From an uncultured Alphaproteobacteria bacterium (GTDB taxonomy: Bacteria > Pseudomonadota > Alphaproteobacteria > HIMB59 > GCA-002718135): a stretch of 64,000 bases of DNA. The DNA lies in assembly GCA_902607435.1 (NCBI GenBank), contig CACLJX010000006.1:1-64000 (forward strand). Reading direction: 5' to 3'. Of this stretch, positions 32,000 through 41,165 are shown piece by piece. Each line of letters begins with the position of its first letter. Positions within the stretch are counted from its first letter, which is position 1. The position numbers were made by a program, and so were the translations under genes. The notes under the pieces are model-generated. The model saw only the letters and a list, made by a program, of their open reading frames with translations. It did not search any database and was not told the origin of the DNA.

Positions 32000-32804
32000 T
32001 AAATTATTTTCATTAGATAAAAAATTAACTTTTATAGTAGGTTCTTCTGGGCTTATAGGTAGTGAAATTGCTAATGCTTTTAATTCTTTTGGATCAAAGT
32101 TAATTTTGCTAGATATAGATAAAGACAAAGGTATTAAACTAGAAAAAAATTTAAATAAAAATATATCAAAATCAATTTTTTATGAGTTTGATTGTTCTAA
32201 TTTATCTAATATTGAAAATGAAATTCATAAATTAATTCAAAAAAATGGTTGCCCAGATATATTTGTAAATTGCTCATATCCAAGAACTTCTGATTGGGCC
32301 AATAGCTCATTCTCCCGTATAAAATTAAAATATTTACAAGAAAATATTGATATTCATTTAAATTCTTATTCTTGGTTAGCGAAAGTAGTTGCTGAATCAA
32401 TGAAAAAGAATTTTAAAAAAGGGTCCATTATACAGTTAAGTTCAATTTATGGGATAGTTGCTCAAGATTTAAATGTTTATAAAAAAACTAAAATGCATGA
32501 AAACATGACATATTCTATAATTAAAGGAGGTATAATCAGTTTAACTAAACAAATGGCTTCATACTATGGAAAATATGGCATCAGGGTTAATTCTATTAGT
32601 CCAGGAGGAATCAAAGGACACATTGCAGGAAAAAAAATCAAACAAAGTAAAACATTTATAAAAAATTACTCTTTAAAGACACCTCTAGGTAGATTAGCTA
32701 GTCCTCATGAAATTGCAACTTCAGCACTTTTTTTAGCAAGTGAAGCTTCTTCATATATAACTGGATCTAATTTAATTGTAGATGGAGGATGGACGTCGAT
32801 TTAG
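31986..32804 (+). CDS. ptmA: Short-chain dehydrogenase/reductase, PtmA-like
   Basis: FIVGSSGLIGSEIANAF, VNCSYPRTSDWANSSF, MTYSIIKGGIISLTKQMASYYGKYGIRVNSISPGGI, SSYITGSNLIVDGGW. Confidence 0.8.
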   Translation: MIDYNKLFSLDKKLTFIVGSSGLIGSEIANAFNSFGSKLILLDIDKDKGIKLEKNLNKNISKSIFYEFDCSNLSNIENEIHKLIQKNGCPDIFVNCSYPRTSDWANSSFSRIKLKYLQENIDIHLNSYSWLAKVVAESMKKNFKKGSIIQLSSIYGIVAQDLNVYKKTKMHENMTYSIIKGGIISLTKQMASYYGKYGIRVNSISPGGIKGHIAGKKIKQSKTFIKNYSLKTPLGRLASPHEIATSALFLASEASSYITGSNLIVDGGWTSI

Positions 32805-32921
32805 TGATTTTATTTATTAGTTTATTAAAAAAAATTATTTAAAGTTCTACAAGGTTTATATAAGTAGTAAAATCAATTAAAAAATTATAAGTAAATTAAT
32901 CAAAAAAATATTAATAAATAA

Positions 32922-34127
32922 ATGAAAAAAAAATCAAAGCATTTAGACATGCAAATTGATTTGCTGCCTAAAAAAGTAAAATGGTGTTCTAAATGCTTAA
33001 TGTCAAATCAAAGACCAAGAATAACGTTTGATAACAATGGGGTTTGTGCGGCATGCAATAATTTACAATATATTAAAAATGAAATTAATTGGGATAAAAG
33101 AAATGATGAATTTTTAAGACTTTTAGATAAACATCGAAGTAAAAATAATGATTGGGATGTTGTAGTGCCTAGTAGTGGTGGCAAAGATTCTGGTTATGTT
33201 GCTCATCAATTAAAATACAAATATGGAATGAACCCTCTGTTAGTTACTTGGAGTCCAATGAAATATACCGAAATTGGTTTCAAAAATTTTGAAAATTTAT
33301 CAGAAAGTGGTTTTACAAATATTAAATGTACTCCAAATGGACTAATACATAAAAAGCTAGCAAGACTATGTTTCGAAGAACTGGGAGATGCTTTCCATGT
33401 TTTTGTATTGGGACAAGTATATTATCCAATTCACATGGCTATTAAATTTAATATCAATCTTGTTTTTTATGGAGAAAATGGCGAGGTTGAATATGCAGGA
33501 GATCCTGAAGCCGTTGATAAACCTTATATGGATATTATTAAAAATAAAAAATGGCTTTTAGGGTATTTGAAAGGTATTTCTTTAGAAAAATTAATAAGTG
33601 TAGGGAAAAAAAAGAAAGAATATTTAAGTACTGAGGATTTTAATAACTCAGATTTAAAATTTTATAAATCACCATTAAAGAAAGATATAATACAATCAAA
33701 GATTAGTAGAATTTATTATTATAATTATTTTCACAGATGGAATCCTCAAGAAAATTTTTATTATTGTGTAGAAAATACTAAATTTATTCCAAATAATGAA
33801 AGGAGCGAAGGTACTTATTCAAAGTATTCAAGTCTTGATGATAAAATGGATGGAATGCATTATTATATGAGATATATAAAGTTTGGTCTTGGTAGGTGTG
33901 TAGAAGATGCATCGCATGAAATAAGGGATGGCCATATTACTAGAGAAGAGGGAATTGCGTTAATGAAAAAATACGAAGGAGAATTCCCAAAAAAATATTT
34001 TAAAGAATTTCTTGAATATCTTAATATTACCGAGGGGCATTTTTGGAAAGTTGTTGATTCATGGAGGTCAAAATATTTATGGAACAAAATTAATGGTAAA
34101 TGGCTTTTAAAATATCCTATTACATAA
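32922..34127 (+). CDS. N-acetyl sugar amidotransferase (PseA/WbpG/LegX family)
   Basis: WCSKCLMSNQRPRITFDNNGVCAACNNLQ, VVVPSSGGKDSGYVAHQLKYKYGMNPLLVTW. Confidence 0.9.
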   Translation: MKKKSKHLDMQIDLLPKKVKWCSKCLMSNQRPRITFDNNGVCAACNNLQYIKNEINWDKRNDEFLRLLDKHRSKNNDWDVVVPSSGGKDSGYVAHQLKYKYGMNPLLVTWSPMKYTEIGFKNFENLSESGFTNIKCTPNGLIHKKLARLCFEELGDAFHVFVLGQVYYPIHMAIKFNINLVFYGENGEVEYAGDPEAVDKPYMDIIKNKKWLLGYLKGISLEKLISVGKKKKEYLSTEDFNNSDLKFYKSPLKKDIIQSKISRIYYYNYFHRWNPQENFYYCVENTKFIPNNERSEGTYSKYSSLDDKMDGMHYYMRYIKFGLGRCVEDASHEIRDGHITREEGIALMKKYEGEFPKKYFKEFLEYLNITEGHFWKVVDSWRSKYLWNKINGKWLLKYPIT

Positions 34128-34172
34128 TATTGTATATTGTGACTAAAATCTTTAAAATTTATATTTAACAAA

Positions 34173-35219
34173 ATGTCTAATTATAAAATTATTCGTAATG
34201 GTTATTTAGCAAAAAAAATTGTTATTGTGGATGGTCTTGCAGGCTGTGGAAAAACATTGATATCTCCTATTGTGTCAGCTTTTGATAGAGTTGAGCTTTT
34301 AAACTATGCTTTTGAAATTGAGTTTGTATGTAGGTTAAAAAAACTAAAAAAAATTTCAACAGATGCAACTATATCATTAATAAAAATGTTTACTGATCAT
34401 AAGTTGTATCAAACTATGATGGGCAGAGAGACAAATTTTCGATATTCGGATCTATCAGGTGTTTTTAATGATTCCAATCCATCAAGATATTTCAACAGAA
34501 TATTCACTGAGGATAATGAAATGTCAATCCCAGATAAAATTAAAAATGAAAGACCAATTTTGAATTTAACAACACATGATTTATTGAGTTATTCCCAACC
34601 TATTTTGCAGGCTTTGGCAAATAGATTAGTTTATATAGAAGTTGTAAGACATCCTCTATATATGATTATTCAGCAATCATTAAATATGGAAAGATTACTT
34701 GATAATCCAAGAGATATTCAGATAAATTTTAAATACAAAAATAAACAACTGCCATATTTTGCAAAGGGATGGGAAGATTTATTTATAAAGTCTAATAATA
34801 TTGATAAAGCAATATATTATATTTTCAAAAGTATGAAATTAAGCGAATTAACTAGGAATAAAATTAATAATTCTAGTTTTAACAATTTAATTACAATTCC
34901 TTTTGAAAAGTTTGTTTTTAGTCCTCATATATATCTAAATAAAATAGAAAAAAAATTAGGTAGTAAAATTATTAAAAGAACATTACGGACTCTTAAGAAA
35001 CAAAAAGTACCAAGAAAGAAAATTGCTGACGGAATACCACTATCAATATATAAAAGGTGTGGTTGGAAACCACCAAAAAAAAATCTTACTGAGAAAGAAG
35101 AATTAAATGTTAGAAGAAATTATTGTTTGAAACAAGGAGCTAGTGAACAAGCAATGAAAAAATTAGATGAAATTTTACATCATTATGAGAAAAAATTTTG
35201 CAAGAACATATTTAACTAA
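34173..35219 (+). CDS. P-loop protein, sulfotransferase-like or unassigned kinase
   Basis: KKIVIVDGLAGCGKTLISPIVSAF Walker A-like; RLVYIEVVRHPLYMI resembles sulfotransferase RxP region. Confidence 0.5.
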   Translation: MSNYKIIRNGYLAKKIVIVDGLAGCGKTLISPIVSAFDRVELLNYAFEIEFVCRLKKLKKISTDATISLIKMFTDHKLYQTMMGRETNFRYSDLSGVFNDSNPSRYFNRIFTEDNEMSIPDKIKNERPILNLTTHDLLSYSQPILQALANRLVYIEVVRHPLYMIIQQSLNMERLLDNPRDIQINFKYKNKQLPYFAKGWEDLFIKSNNIDKAIYYIFKSMKLSELTRNKINNSSFNNLITIPFEKFVFSPHIYLNKIEKKLGSKIIKRTLRTLKKQKVPRKKIADGIPLSIYKRCGWKPPKKNLTEKEELNVRRNYCLKQGASEQAMKKLDEILHHYEKKFCKNIFN

Positions 35220-35221
35220 AA

Positions 35222-35977
35222 ATGAGTTTAAAAAGAAAAATAAATAATAATGAATTAACAATTGGTACATGGATTACAATTAACAATCCATTAATACCTG
35301 ATATTTTATCATCAGCTGGTTTTGATTGGCTTTGTGTTGATATGGAGCATAGTGCTATTGATTTAAATGATTTGATGCTATTAATAATTTCAATTGAAAA
35401 TAATAAAATTTATCCTTTAGTCAGGGTTGGTGAGAATGATCCTAATTTAATCAAGAGAGTAATGGATATTGGTGCTTATGGAGTAATCGTCCCAAATGTT
35501 AATAATGAAAATGATGCAATTAAGGCAGTGAATTCAGTTAAATACCCTCCTCAAGGCAAAAGAGGAGTGGGTTTGTTTAGAGCTCAAAAATTTGGCAAAA
35601 AGTTTCAAAGTTATTTCAATTGGGTCAAAAAAGATAGTGTAGTAATTATTCAAATTGAACATATAGACGCTGTAAACAATATTGAAAAAATTTTTTCTGT
35701 CAAAGGTTTAGATGGTTATTTTATAGGGCCTTATGATTTGTCAAGCTCAATGGGTATAACGGGAGATTTTAAAAACAAGAAATTTCAGAATGTTATAAAA
35801 AAAATAATTGAAGCAGGAAAAAAATATAATATAACAGCAGGTTTTCATTCAGTAAATTCTGATCCAGCAGAGGCAATACAGTATAAAAAAAAAGGATTTA
35901 AAATCCTTTCCCTTAGTGTGGATGCTATTTTTCTTGGTGATAAAGCTACAGAATCACTTATGAAACTAAAAAAATAA
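35222..35977 (+). CDS. HpcH/HpaI-family aldolase (pyruvate-type class II aldolase)
   Basis: TIGTWITINNPLIPDILSSAGFDWLCVDMEHSAIDLNDL, MDIGAYGVIVPNVNN, GLFRAQKFG, VIIQIEHIDAVNNIEKIFSVKGLDGYFIGPYDLSSSMGITG. Confidence 0.93.
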   Translation: MSLKRKINNNELTIGTWITINNPLIPDILSSAGFDWLCVDMEHSAIDLNDLMLLIISIENNKIYPLVRVGENDPNLIKRVMDIGAYGVIVPNVNNENDAIKAVNSVKYPPQGKRGVGLFRAQKFGKKFQSYFNWVKKDSVVIIQIEHIDAVNNIEKIFSVKGLDGYFIGPYDLSSSMGITGDFKNKKFQNVIKKIIEAGKKYNITAGFHSVNSDPAEAIQYKKKGFKILSLSVDAIFLGDKATESLMKLKK

Positions 35978-36003
35978 ATCATTGTTTATATATAATTAAA
36001 CTT

Positions 36004-36705
36004 ATGAAAATAATATGTATGATACCAGCAAGGATAGGAAGTAAAAGAATTAAAAAAAAGAATTTAAGGTTGATTAATAATAAACCTTTAGTCAGTTATG
36101 TTATAGAAAAAGCAAAGAAATGTAGATTATTTAGTGCAATTTACTTGAATTCTGATTCTATGGTTTTTGAAAAAATTGCAACAAAATATGGAATTAATTT
36201 TTATCATAGAAATAAAAAATTAGCTTCTGATAAATCAACAAATGATGAATTTACATTAGATTTTATGAAAAATATAAAAGGAGATATATTATTACAAATT
36301 CTTCCAACTTCTCCTCTTTTATCTACTAATGAAATTAATGATTTCACTAGATATATGATTAAAAAAAAATATGAAACATTAATTTCTGTTGAACATAAAC
36401 AAATTGCTTGTTTATATAATAATAAACCAATTAATTTTAATAGATTAAAACATAATCCACCTTCTCAAACGCTAGAACCTATAAAAGTTTATGCAAGTGT
36501 TTTAATGGGTTGGAAATATTCTAGTTTTAAAAATAATATGAATAAATATGGCTCAGCATACCATGGTGGCAAAGGCAAAATAGGATATTTTGAATTAAAA
36601 GGATTATCAACAATAGATATTGATACTGAAGAAGATTTTAGATTAGCTGAAAAAATGATTATTTCAAATAACAAAAAAATAAATTTTAAAATTAAATATG
36701 CATAA
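36004..36705 (+). CDS. Cytidylyltransferase, acylneuraminate/KDO-type (second copy)
   Basis: CMIPARIGSKRIKKKNLRLINNKPLVSYVIEKAKK, LASDKSTNDEFTLDF, LQILPTSPLL. Confidence 0.85.
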   Translation: MKIICMIPARIGSKRIKKKNLRLINNKPLVSYVIEKAKKCRLFSAIYLNSDSMVFEKIATKYGINFYHRNKKLASDKSTNDEFTLDFMKNIKGDILLQILPTSPLLSTNEINDFTRYMIKKKYETLISVEHKQIACLYNNKPINFNRLKHNPPSQTLEPIKVYASVLMGWKYSSFKNNMNKYGSAYHGGKGKIGYFELKGLSTIDIDTEEDFRLAEKMIISNNKKINFKIKYA

Positions 36706-36716
36706 TAGATGATTTT

Positions 36717-37436
36717 ATGAAAAATCAAGAAAAAACAGATTATAATTTATCATTTAAAAATAAAACAGTTTTAGTTACTGGAGCTTCCAGAGGTATTGGA
36801 TTTAATATATCTGAAGATTTTAAATATTTAGGTGCTAAAGTAATAACATTGAGTTCAAAAGATTATAACTTTTCATCTGATTATCATTTAAAAAAATTAA
36901 TAAATTACATAAAAAAAATAAAAAAAATTGATATTCTTATTAACAATGCTGGAGTAAATTTTTCAGAAGAAAATATAAATTTTTCTATAAAAAAATATGA
37001 AAAACTTATGAATATTAATTTAAAAGCACCTTTTTTGATTACTCAAGCTGTAACAAAAAAAATGATCAAATATAAGTATGGAAGGATTATTAATATATCA
37101 TCGATTTTATCAGAAAGAGTTAGGATTGGAAAATCTTCATATTCATCTTCTAAATTTGGATTAATAGGCTTTACCAAAACTCTTTCTGTTGAGTTAGCTA
37201 AATACAATATTCTTGTTAATGCTATATCACCAGGCGTAATTGCAACAGAAATGACAAAATCTATGTTAACGAAGCAACAAATTAAAAAAATAAGGAATGA
37301 AATTCCTCTTAAACGCCTTGGAAACACGAAAGATATTGCGAGTGCTGTTATATATCTTTCAAGTGATATTAACCAGTATATTACTGGACATAATCTAGTA
37401 GTTGATGGAGGTTTATTAAGTTGTTTAAATGTATAA
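36717..37436 (+). CDS. SDR oxidoreductase, FabG-like
   Basis: VLVTGASRGIGFNISEDF, INNAGVNF, YSSSKFGLIGFTKTLSVELAKYNILVNAISPGVIATEM, YITGHNLVVDGG. Confidence 0.9.
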   Translation: MKNQEKTDYNLSFKNKTVLVTGASRGIGFNISEDFKYLGAKVITLSSKDYNFSSDYHLKKLINYIKKIKKIDILINNAGVNFSEENINFSIKKYEKLMNINLKAPFLITQAVTKKMIKYKYGRIINISSILSERVRIGKSSYSSSKFGLIGFTKTLSVELAKYNILVNAISPGVIATEMTKSMLTKQQIKKIRNEIPLKRLGNTKDIASAVIYLSSDINQYITGHNLVVDGGLLSCLNV

Positions 37437-38496
37437 ATTAGAAATTAGATCTTCCCTTAAGCCATATGGTCTAGAATTAACAAACAACTACAATAAAAAT
37501 TTAAGAACAATATATTCAAAAGGTGATTTGATATTAATAGATACTAAAATTTTTATAACGTATGGATTACCAAAATTTATAAATAAATTATCTATTATTA
37601 AAATAAGTCCAAATGAATCAAAAAAAGAATATTTATACATTGTAAAAATTATATCTCATATTCTGAAAAAAAAATTTTCCAAAAGAAATAAGATTATATG
37701 TATAGGTGGAGGCATACTTCAAGATATTTGTAGTTTTATATCATTAATTTTATTTAGAGGTATTGAATGGATTTTTTTTCCTACTACATTATTATCTCAA
37801 GCTGATAGTTGTATTGGTGGAAAAATATCAATTAATTTTAATGAATATAAAAATCAAATTGGAAATTATAACCCTCCAAATTGGATATATGTAGATATGA
37901 ATTTTCTATCTACTTTAAATAAGAATCAATTCTATTCAGGTATTGGGGAAATCATGCATTTTTATTTTGTTTCAAGTAAGAAAGATTTTTTAATGATGAG
38001 ACAAAATTTTAATTTATTATTAAACAGAGATAAAAAGACTTTATTTAAAATTATATCTAGATGTCTTGAAATTAAAAAAAGATTTATAGAAATTGATGAA
38101 TTTGATAAAGGAATTAGAAATCTTCTTAATTATGGTCATACATTTGGTCATGCTATAGAATCAGTCACAAACTATACAATACCCCATGGTATTGCAGTAG
38201 CACATGGTATGAATATTGCCAATTTTATTTCTTATAAATATGGCTATTTGTCTAAAAATAATTTTAATGATATGCAAAGTTTACTTTCAATAATTTATTC
38301 ATGCAAATATCCAAAAAAATTTAATCAAAATAAATTTATGAAATTTTTATTAAAAGATAAAAAAACAATTAAAAATGAACTCAATGTAATTTTATCAAAA
38401 AAATTAGGAAAAATGTTTGTAAAAAAACAAAAATTAAATCGCAGATTTATAAAAATAATAAATAAATATTTTTGTATATACTTTAATTTTTCATGA
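37429..38496 (+). CDS. Sugar-phosphate cyclase (3-dehydroquinate synthase-like)
   Basis: IICIGGGILQDICSFISLILFRGIEWIFFPTTLLSQADSCIGGKISINFNEYKNQIGNY, RNLLNYGHTFGHAIESVTNYTIPHGIAVAHGM. Confidence 0.88.
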   Translation: MYKLEIRSSLKPYGLELTNNYNKNLRTIYSKGDLILIDTKIFITYGLPKFINKLSIIKISPNESKKEYLYIVKIISHILKKKFSKRNKIICIGGGILQDICSFISLILFRGIEWIFFPTTLLSQADSCIGGKISINFNEYKNQIGNYNPPNWIYVDMNFLSTLNKNQFYSGIGEIMHFYFVSSKKDFLMMRQNFNLLLNRDKKTLFKIISRCLEIKKRFIEIDEFDKGIRNLLNYGHTFGHAIESVTNYTIPHGIAVAHGMNIANFISYKYGYLSKNNFNDMQSLLSIIYSCKYPKKFNQNKFMKFLLKDKKTIKNELNVILSKKLGKMFVKKQKLNRRFIKIINKYFCIYFNFS

Positions 38497-39476
38497 AAAA
38501 ACAAGTAGGCATTATTGGTTTTGGAAAAATGGGTCAATTAAGATTTAATATTATTAAAAAATTAGATATTTTTAAAGTGGTTTCTATATATGATCCTTGC
38601 TCAACAAAAAAAAATAAATTATTTGTAAATTCACTTGATGATTTGATTGATAATAAAGATATTGAAATTATTTTTATTTGTACTCCAAATTATTTGAATA
38701 AACAATTAACAATAAAATCACTGAAGAAAAAAAAACATGTTTTTTGTGAGAAACCACCCGGCCTAAATGCTAATGATATTAAACAAGTAATTATTGCAGA
38801 AAAAAAGTATAAAAAAATACTAATGTACGGTTTTAATCATCGACATCATGATAGCATTCAAAAGATAAAAAAAATTGTAGATAAGAAAGAATTCGGCAGA
38901 ATACTATGGATGAGAGGAAGATATGGCAAAAGCGTAGAAACTAATTTTTATAAAAATTGGAGATCAAAAAAAGAATATTCAGGAGGAGGTATTTTAATCG
39001 ATCAAGGTATTCATATGTTAGATATTTTTTTATATTTAGCAGGTAACTTTGATAAAATTCAAGCTACAGTTTCAAATTTATATTGGGATTTAGATATTGA
39101 AGACAATGTATTTGCATTACTTCAAAATTCAAAAAATAAAATTGATGCTTCTTTACATTCAACAATGACACAATGGAGAAATTTATTTTCTTTAGAAGTT
39201 TTTCTTGAAAAAGGATATGTTGTCTTAAATGGTTTAAATACAGCCTCAAAATCCTATGGTGAAGAGGTTTTGAATATTGCTAAAAATAGATCTTTGCCCC
39301 CTGCAGCTGTTTGGGAAGAAGAGGAAAATATTTATTTTAAAATTGATAACTCATTTGAAAAAGAAATAATCGAATTTAATAAATCAATTATTAAAAATAA
39401 AAAACCAATGATTGGTAATTCATTAGAAGCTCTTCAATTGATGAAAGTAGTTGATAAAATATATAATTTTAGTTAA
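38493..39476 (+). CDS. Gfo/Idh/MocA-family oxidoreductase
   Basis: VGIIGFGKMGQLRFNII, HVFCEKPPGLNANDI, SGGGILIDQGIHMLDIFLYLAG. Confidence 0.87.
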   Translation: MKKQVGIIGFGKMGQLRFNIIKKLDIFKVVSIYDPCSTKKNKLFVNSLDDLIDNKDIEIIFICTPNYLNKQLTIKSLKKKKHVFCEKPPGLNANDIKQVIIAEKKYKKILMYGFNHRHHDSIQKIKKIVDKKEFGRILWMRGRYGKSVETNFYKNWRSKKEYSGGGILIDQGIHMLDIFLYLAGNFDKIQATVSNLYWDLDIEDNVFALLQNSKNKIDASLHSTMTQWRNLFSLEVFLEKGYVVLNGLNTASKSYGEEVLNIAKNRSLPPAAVWEEEENIYFKIDNSFEKEIIEFNKSIIKNKKPMIGNSLEALQLMKVVDKIYNFS

Positions 39477-39664
39477 GTTTAGTTTAAGACAATTAAAATA
39501 AAGAATTTTTCTTATATAAAGACTGTGACAATTTGATATTGCAATATTTTCATAATTAATTTAATCAAATTAACTAATACAAAAACAATCAAGCAAAGAA
39601 AGACGTGTAGAATTGAATAGAGAAATATTATCAATTTTAACCCAAATATTAACATAGGTATTTT

Positions 39665-40531
39665 TTGTCTTTAGCATTGCGAATTATACCAAAATTAGAC
39701 ATTAAAGGCTCTAATTTAGTTAAAGGTATTCATCTTGAAGGTTTACGTGTATTGGGTAAGCCTCAGTCTTTTGCAAAATATTATTATGAAAATGGTGCTG
39801 ATGAATTAATTTATCAGGATGTAGTTGCAAGTTTATACGGCCGCAATAGTCTTCAAGATATTATTTCAAAAACGGCGAAGGAAATCTTTATTCCACTTAA
39901 TGTAGGAGGCGGAATTAGAACAATTCAAGATATCTCAACTATTTTGCTTGCTGGTGCAGATAAAGTTTCTATAAATACATCAGCTATAAATAATCCTGAA
40001 TTGATAAGTTCAGCAGCTAATGTGTTTGGATCTTCAACTATTGTTGTGAGTATTGAAGTGATTAAACAAACTAATGGAAAGTACACTGCATTTACAGATA
40101 ATGGTCGCACCGTAACAGGCAAAGAAGTAATTGCTTGGGCGAAACAAGTAGAAAAGTTAGGTGCAGGAGAAATTTCTTTAACTAGCGTCGATCATGAAGG
40201 ATCAGGAAAAGGATTCGATTTAACTTTAGCTAAAAGTGTTACTGATGCAGTTTCTATTCCAGTTGTTGTGCATGGTGGAGCCGGTAAGATGGAGCATGTT
40301 TTAAGTTTAGCAAAAGAAGTGCCTGCAAGTGGCATAGCAATAGCATCTTTATTTCACTACAATTATATAAAGCATCATCGAAACACAGATGGTTATGAAG
40401 AAGAAGGCAATATTGATTTTCTTAAAAGTAATAAAATTCTGTCTAATATTCAAAGTGTGTCTATTGACGAATTGAAATCTTATCTTTTGCAACACAATAT
40501 TTTTTGTAGGAAACATGAAACGCTCATATAA
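39665..40531 (+). CDS. HisF-like glycan amidation-associated cyclase
   Basis: IIPKLDIKGSNLVKGIHLEGLRVLG, NVGGGIRTIQDISTILLAGADKVSINT, LTSVDHEGSGKGFDLTLAKSVTDAVSIPVVVHGGAG; TTG start called by ORF track is uncertain. Confidence 0.88.
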   Translation: MSLALRIIPKLDIKGSNLVKGIHLEGLRVLGKPQSFAKYYYENGADELIYQDVVASLYGRNSLQDIISKTAKEIFIPLNVGGGIRTIQDISTILLAGADKVSINTSAINNPELISSAANVFGSSTIVVSIEVIKQTNGKYTAFTDNGRTVTGKEVIAWAKQVEKLGAGEISLTSVDHEGSGKGFDLTLAKSVTDAVSIPVVVHGGAGKMEHVLSLAKEVPASGIAIASLFHYNYIKHHRNTDGYEEEGNIDFLKSNKILSNIQSVSIDELKSYLLQHNIFCRKHETLI

Positions 40532-41162
40532 AATCGCTGTAATTGATTATAAAATAAGTAACATGTTCAGTATTAGAAACGCAATGAGTCTATTGGGATT
40601 TAATTGTGAAGTGACTTCAGATCGTTCAAAAATATTATCAGCTGATGGAGCAATTCTTCCAGGTGTGGGTTCATTCCCTTATGCCATGAAAAATATAAAA
40701 AAACTTGGATTTGATGAAACTATCAAAGATTTTATTAATACCGGAAAACCTTTTATTGGCATATGTTTAGGATTTCAATTGTTATTTGATAATAGTACTG
40801 AAGTTGAACACACTAATGGTTTAGAAATTATTCATGGTCAAGTTAAAAATTTATCTAAAAATAAAAAAATAACGCGAGTTCCACATGTAGGCTGGAATAG
40901 TATTAAAAAAAATAAAAAATTAAATCAAGGGAGAATATTTCATCCTCTAAAAAATCATAAAGATGGCGAATATTTTTATTTTATTCATTCTTTTTATGTA
41001 TCTCCAAAAGATCAAAATAATGTTTATACAACTTCAAAATATGGAGATTTTGAGTTTTGCTCTTCTATTTTAAAAGATAATATATTTGCGTGCCAATTTC
41101 ATCCTGAGAAAAGTGGTAAAAAAGGTATGGAAATTTTAAATGCAATGTTTAAACAAAAGTAA
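40515..41162 (+). CDS. HisH-like class I glutamine amidotransferase (glycan amidation-associated)
   Basis: VIDYKISNMFSIRNAMSLLG, LPGVGSFPYAMKNI, FIGICLGFQLLFDNSTE (nucleophile Cys), CQFHPEKSGKKG. Confidence 0.9.
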   Translation: MKRSYKIAVIDYKISNMFSIRNAMSLLGFNCEVTSDRSKILSADGAILPGVGSFPYAMKNIKKLGFDETIKDFINTGKPFIGICLGFQLLFDNSTEVEHTNGLEIIHGQVKNLSKNKKITRVPHVGWNSIKKNKKLNQGRIFHPLKNHKDGEYFYFIHSFYVSPKDQNNVYTTSKYGDFEFCSSILKDNIFACQFHPEKSGKKGMEILNAMFKQK

Positions 41163-41165
41163 TAA

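Noticed and set aside
37429-38496. Housekeeping aroB (3-dehydroquinate synthase)
   Set aside because: It is embedded in a glycan sub-operon, lacks an aroK neighbour and looks divergent at both termini; kept as sugar-phosphate cyclase, though this needs phylogeny.
39665-41162. HisF/HisH as part of the histidine operon begun by hisG/hisD at 814-2759
   Set aside because: They lie 37 kb away in a glycan locus with a PseA/WbpG-type amidotransferase, which is the usual context for glycan-amidation paralogues.
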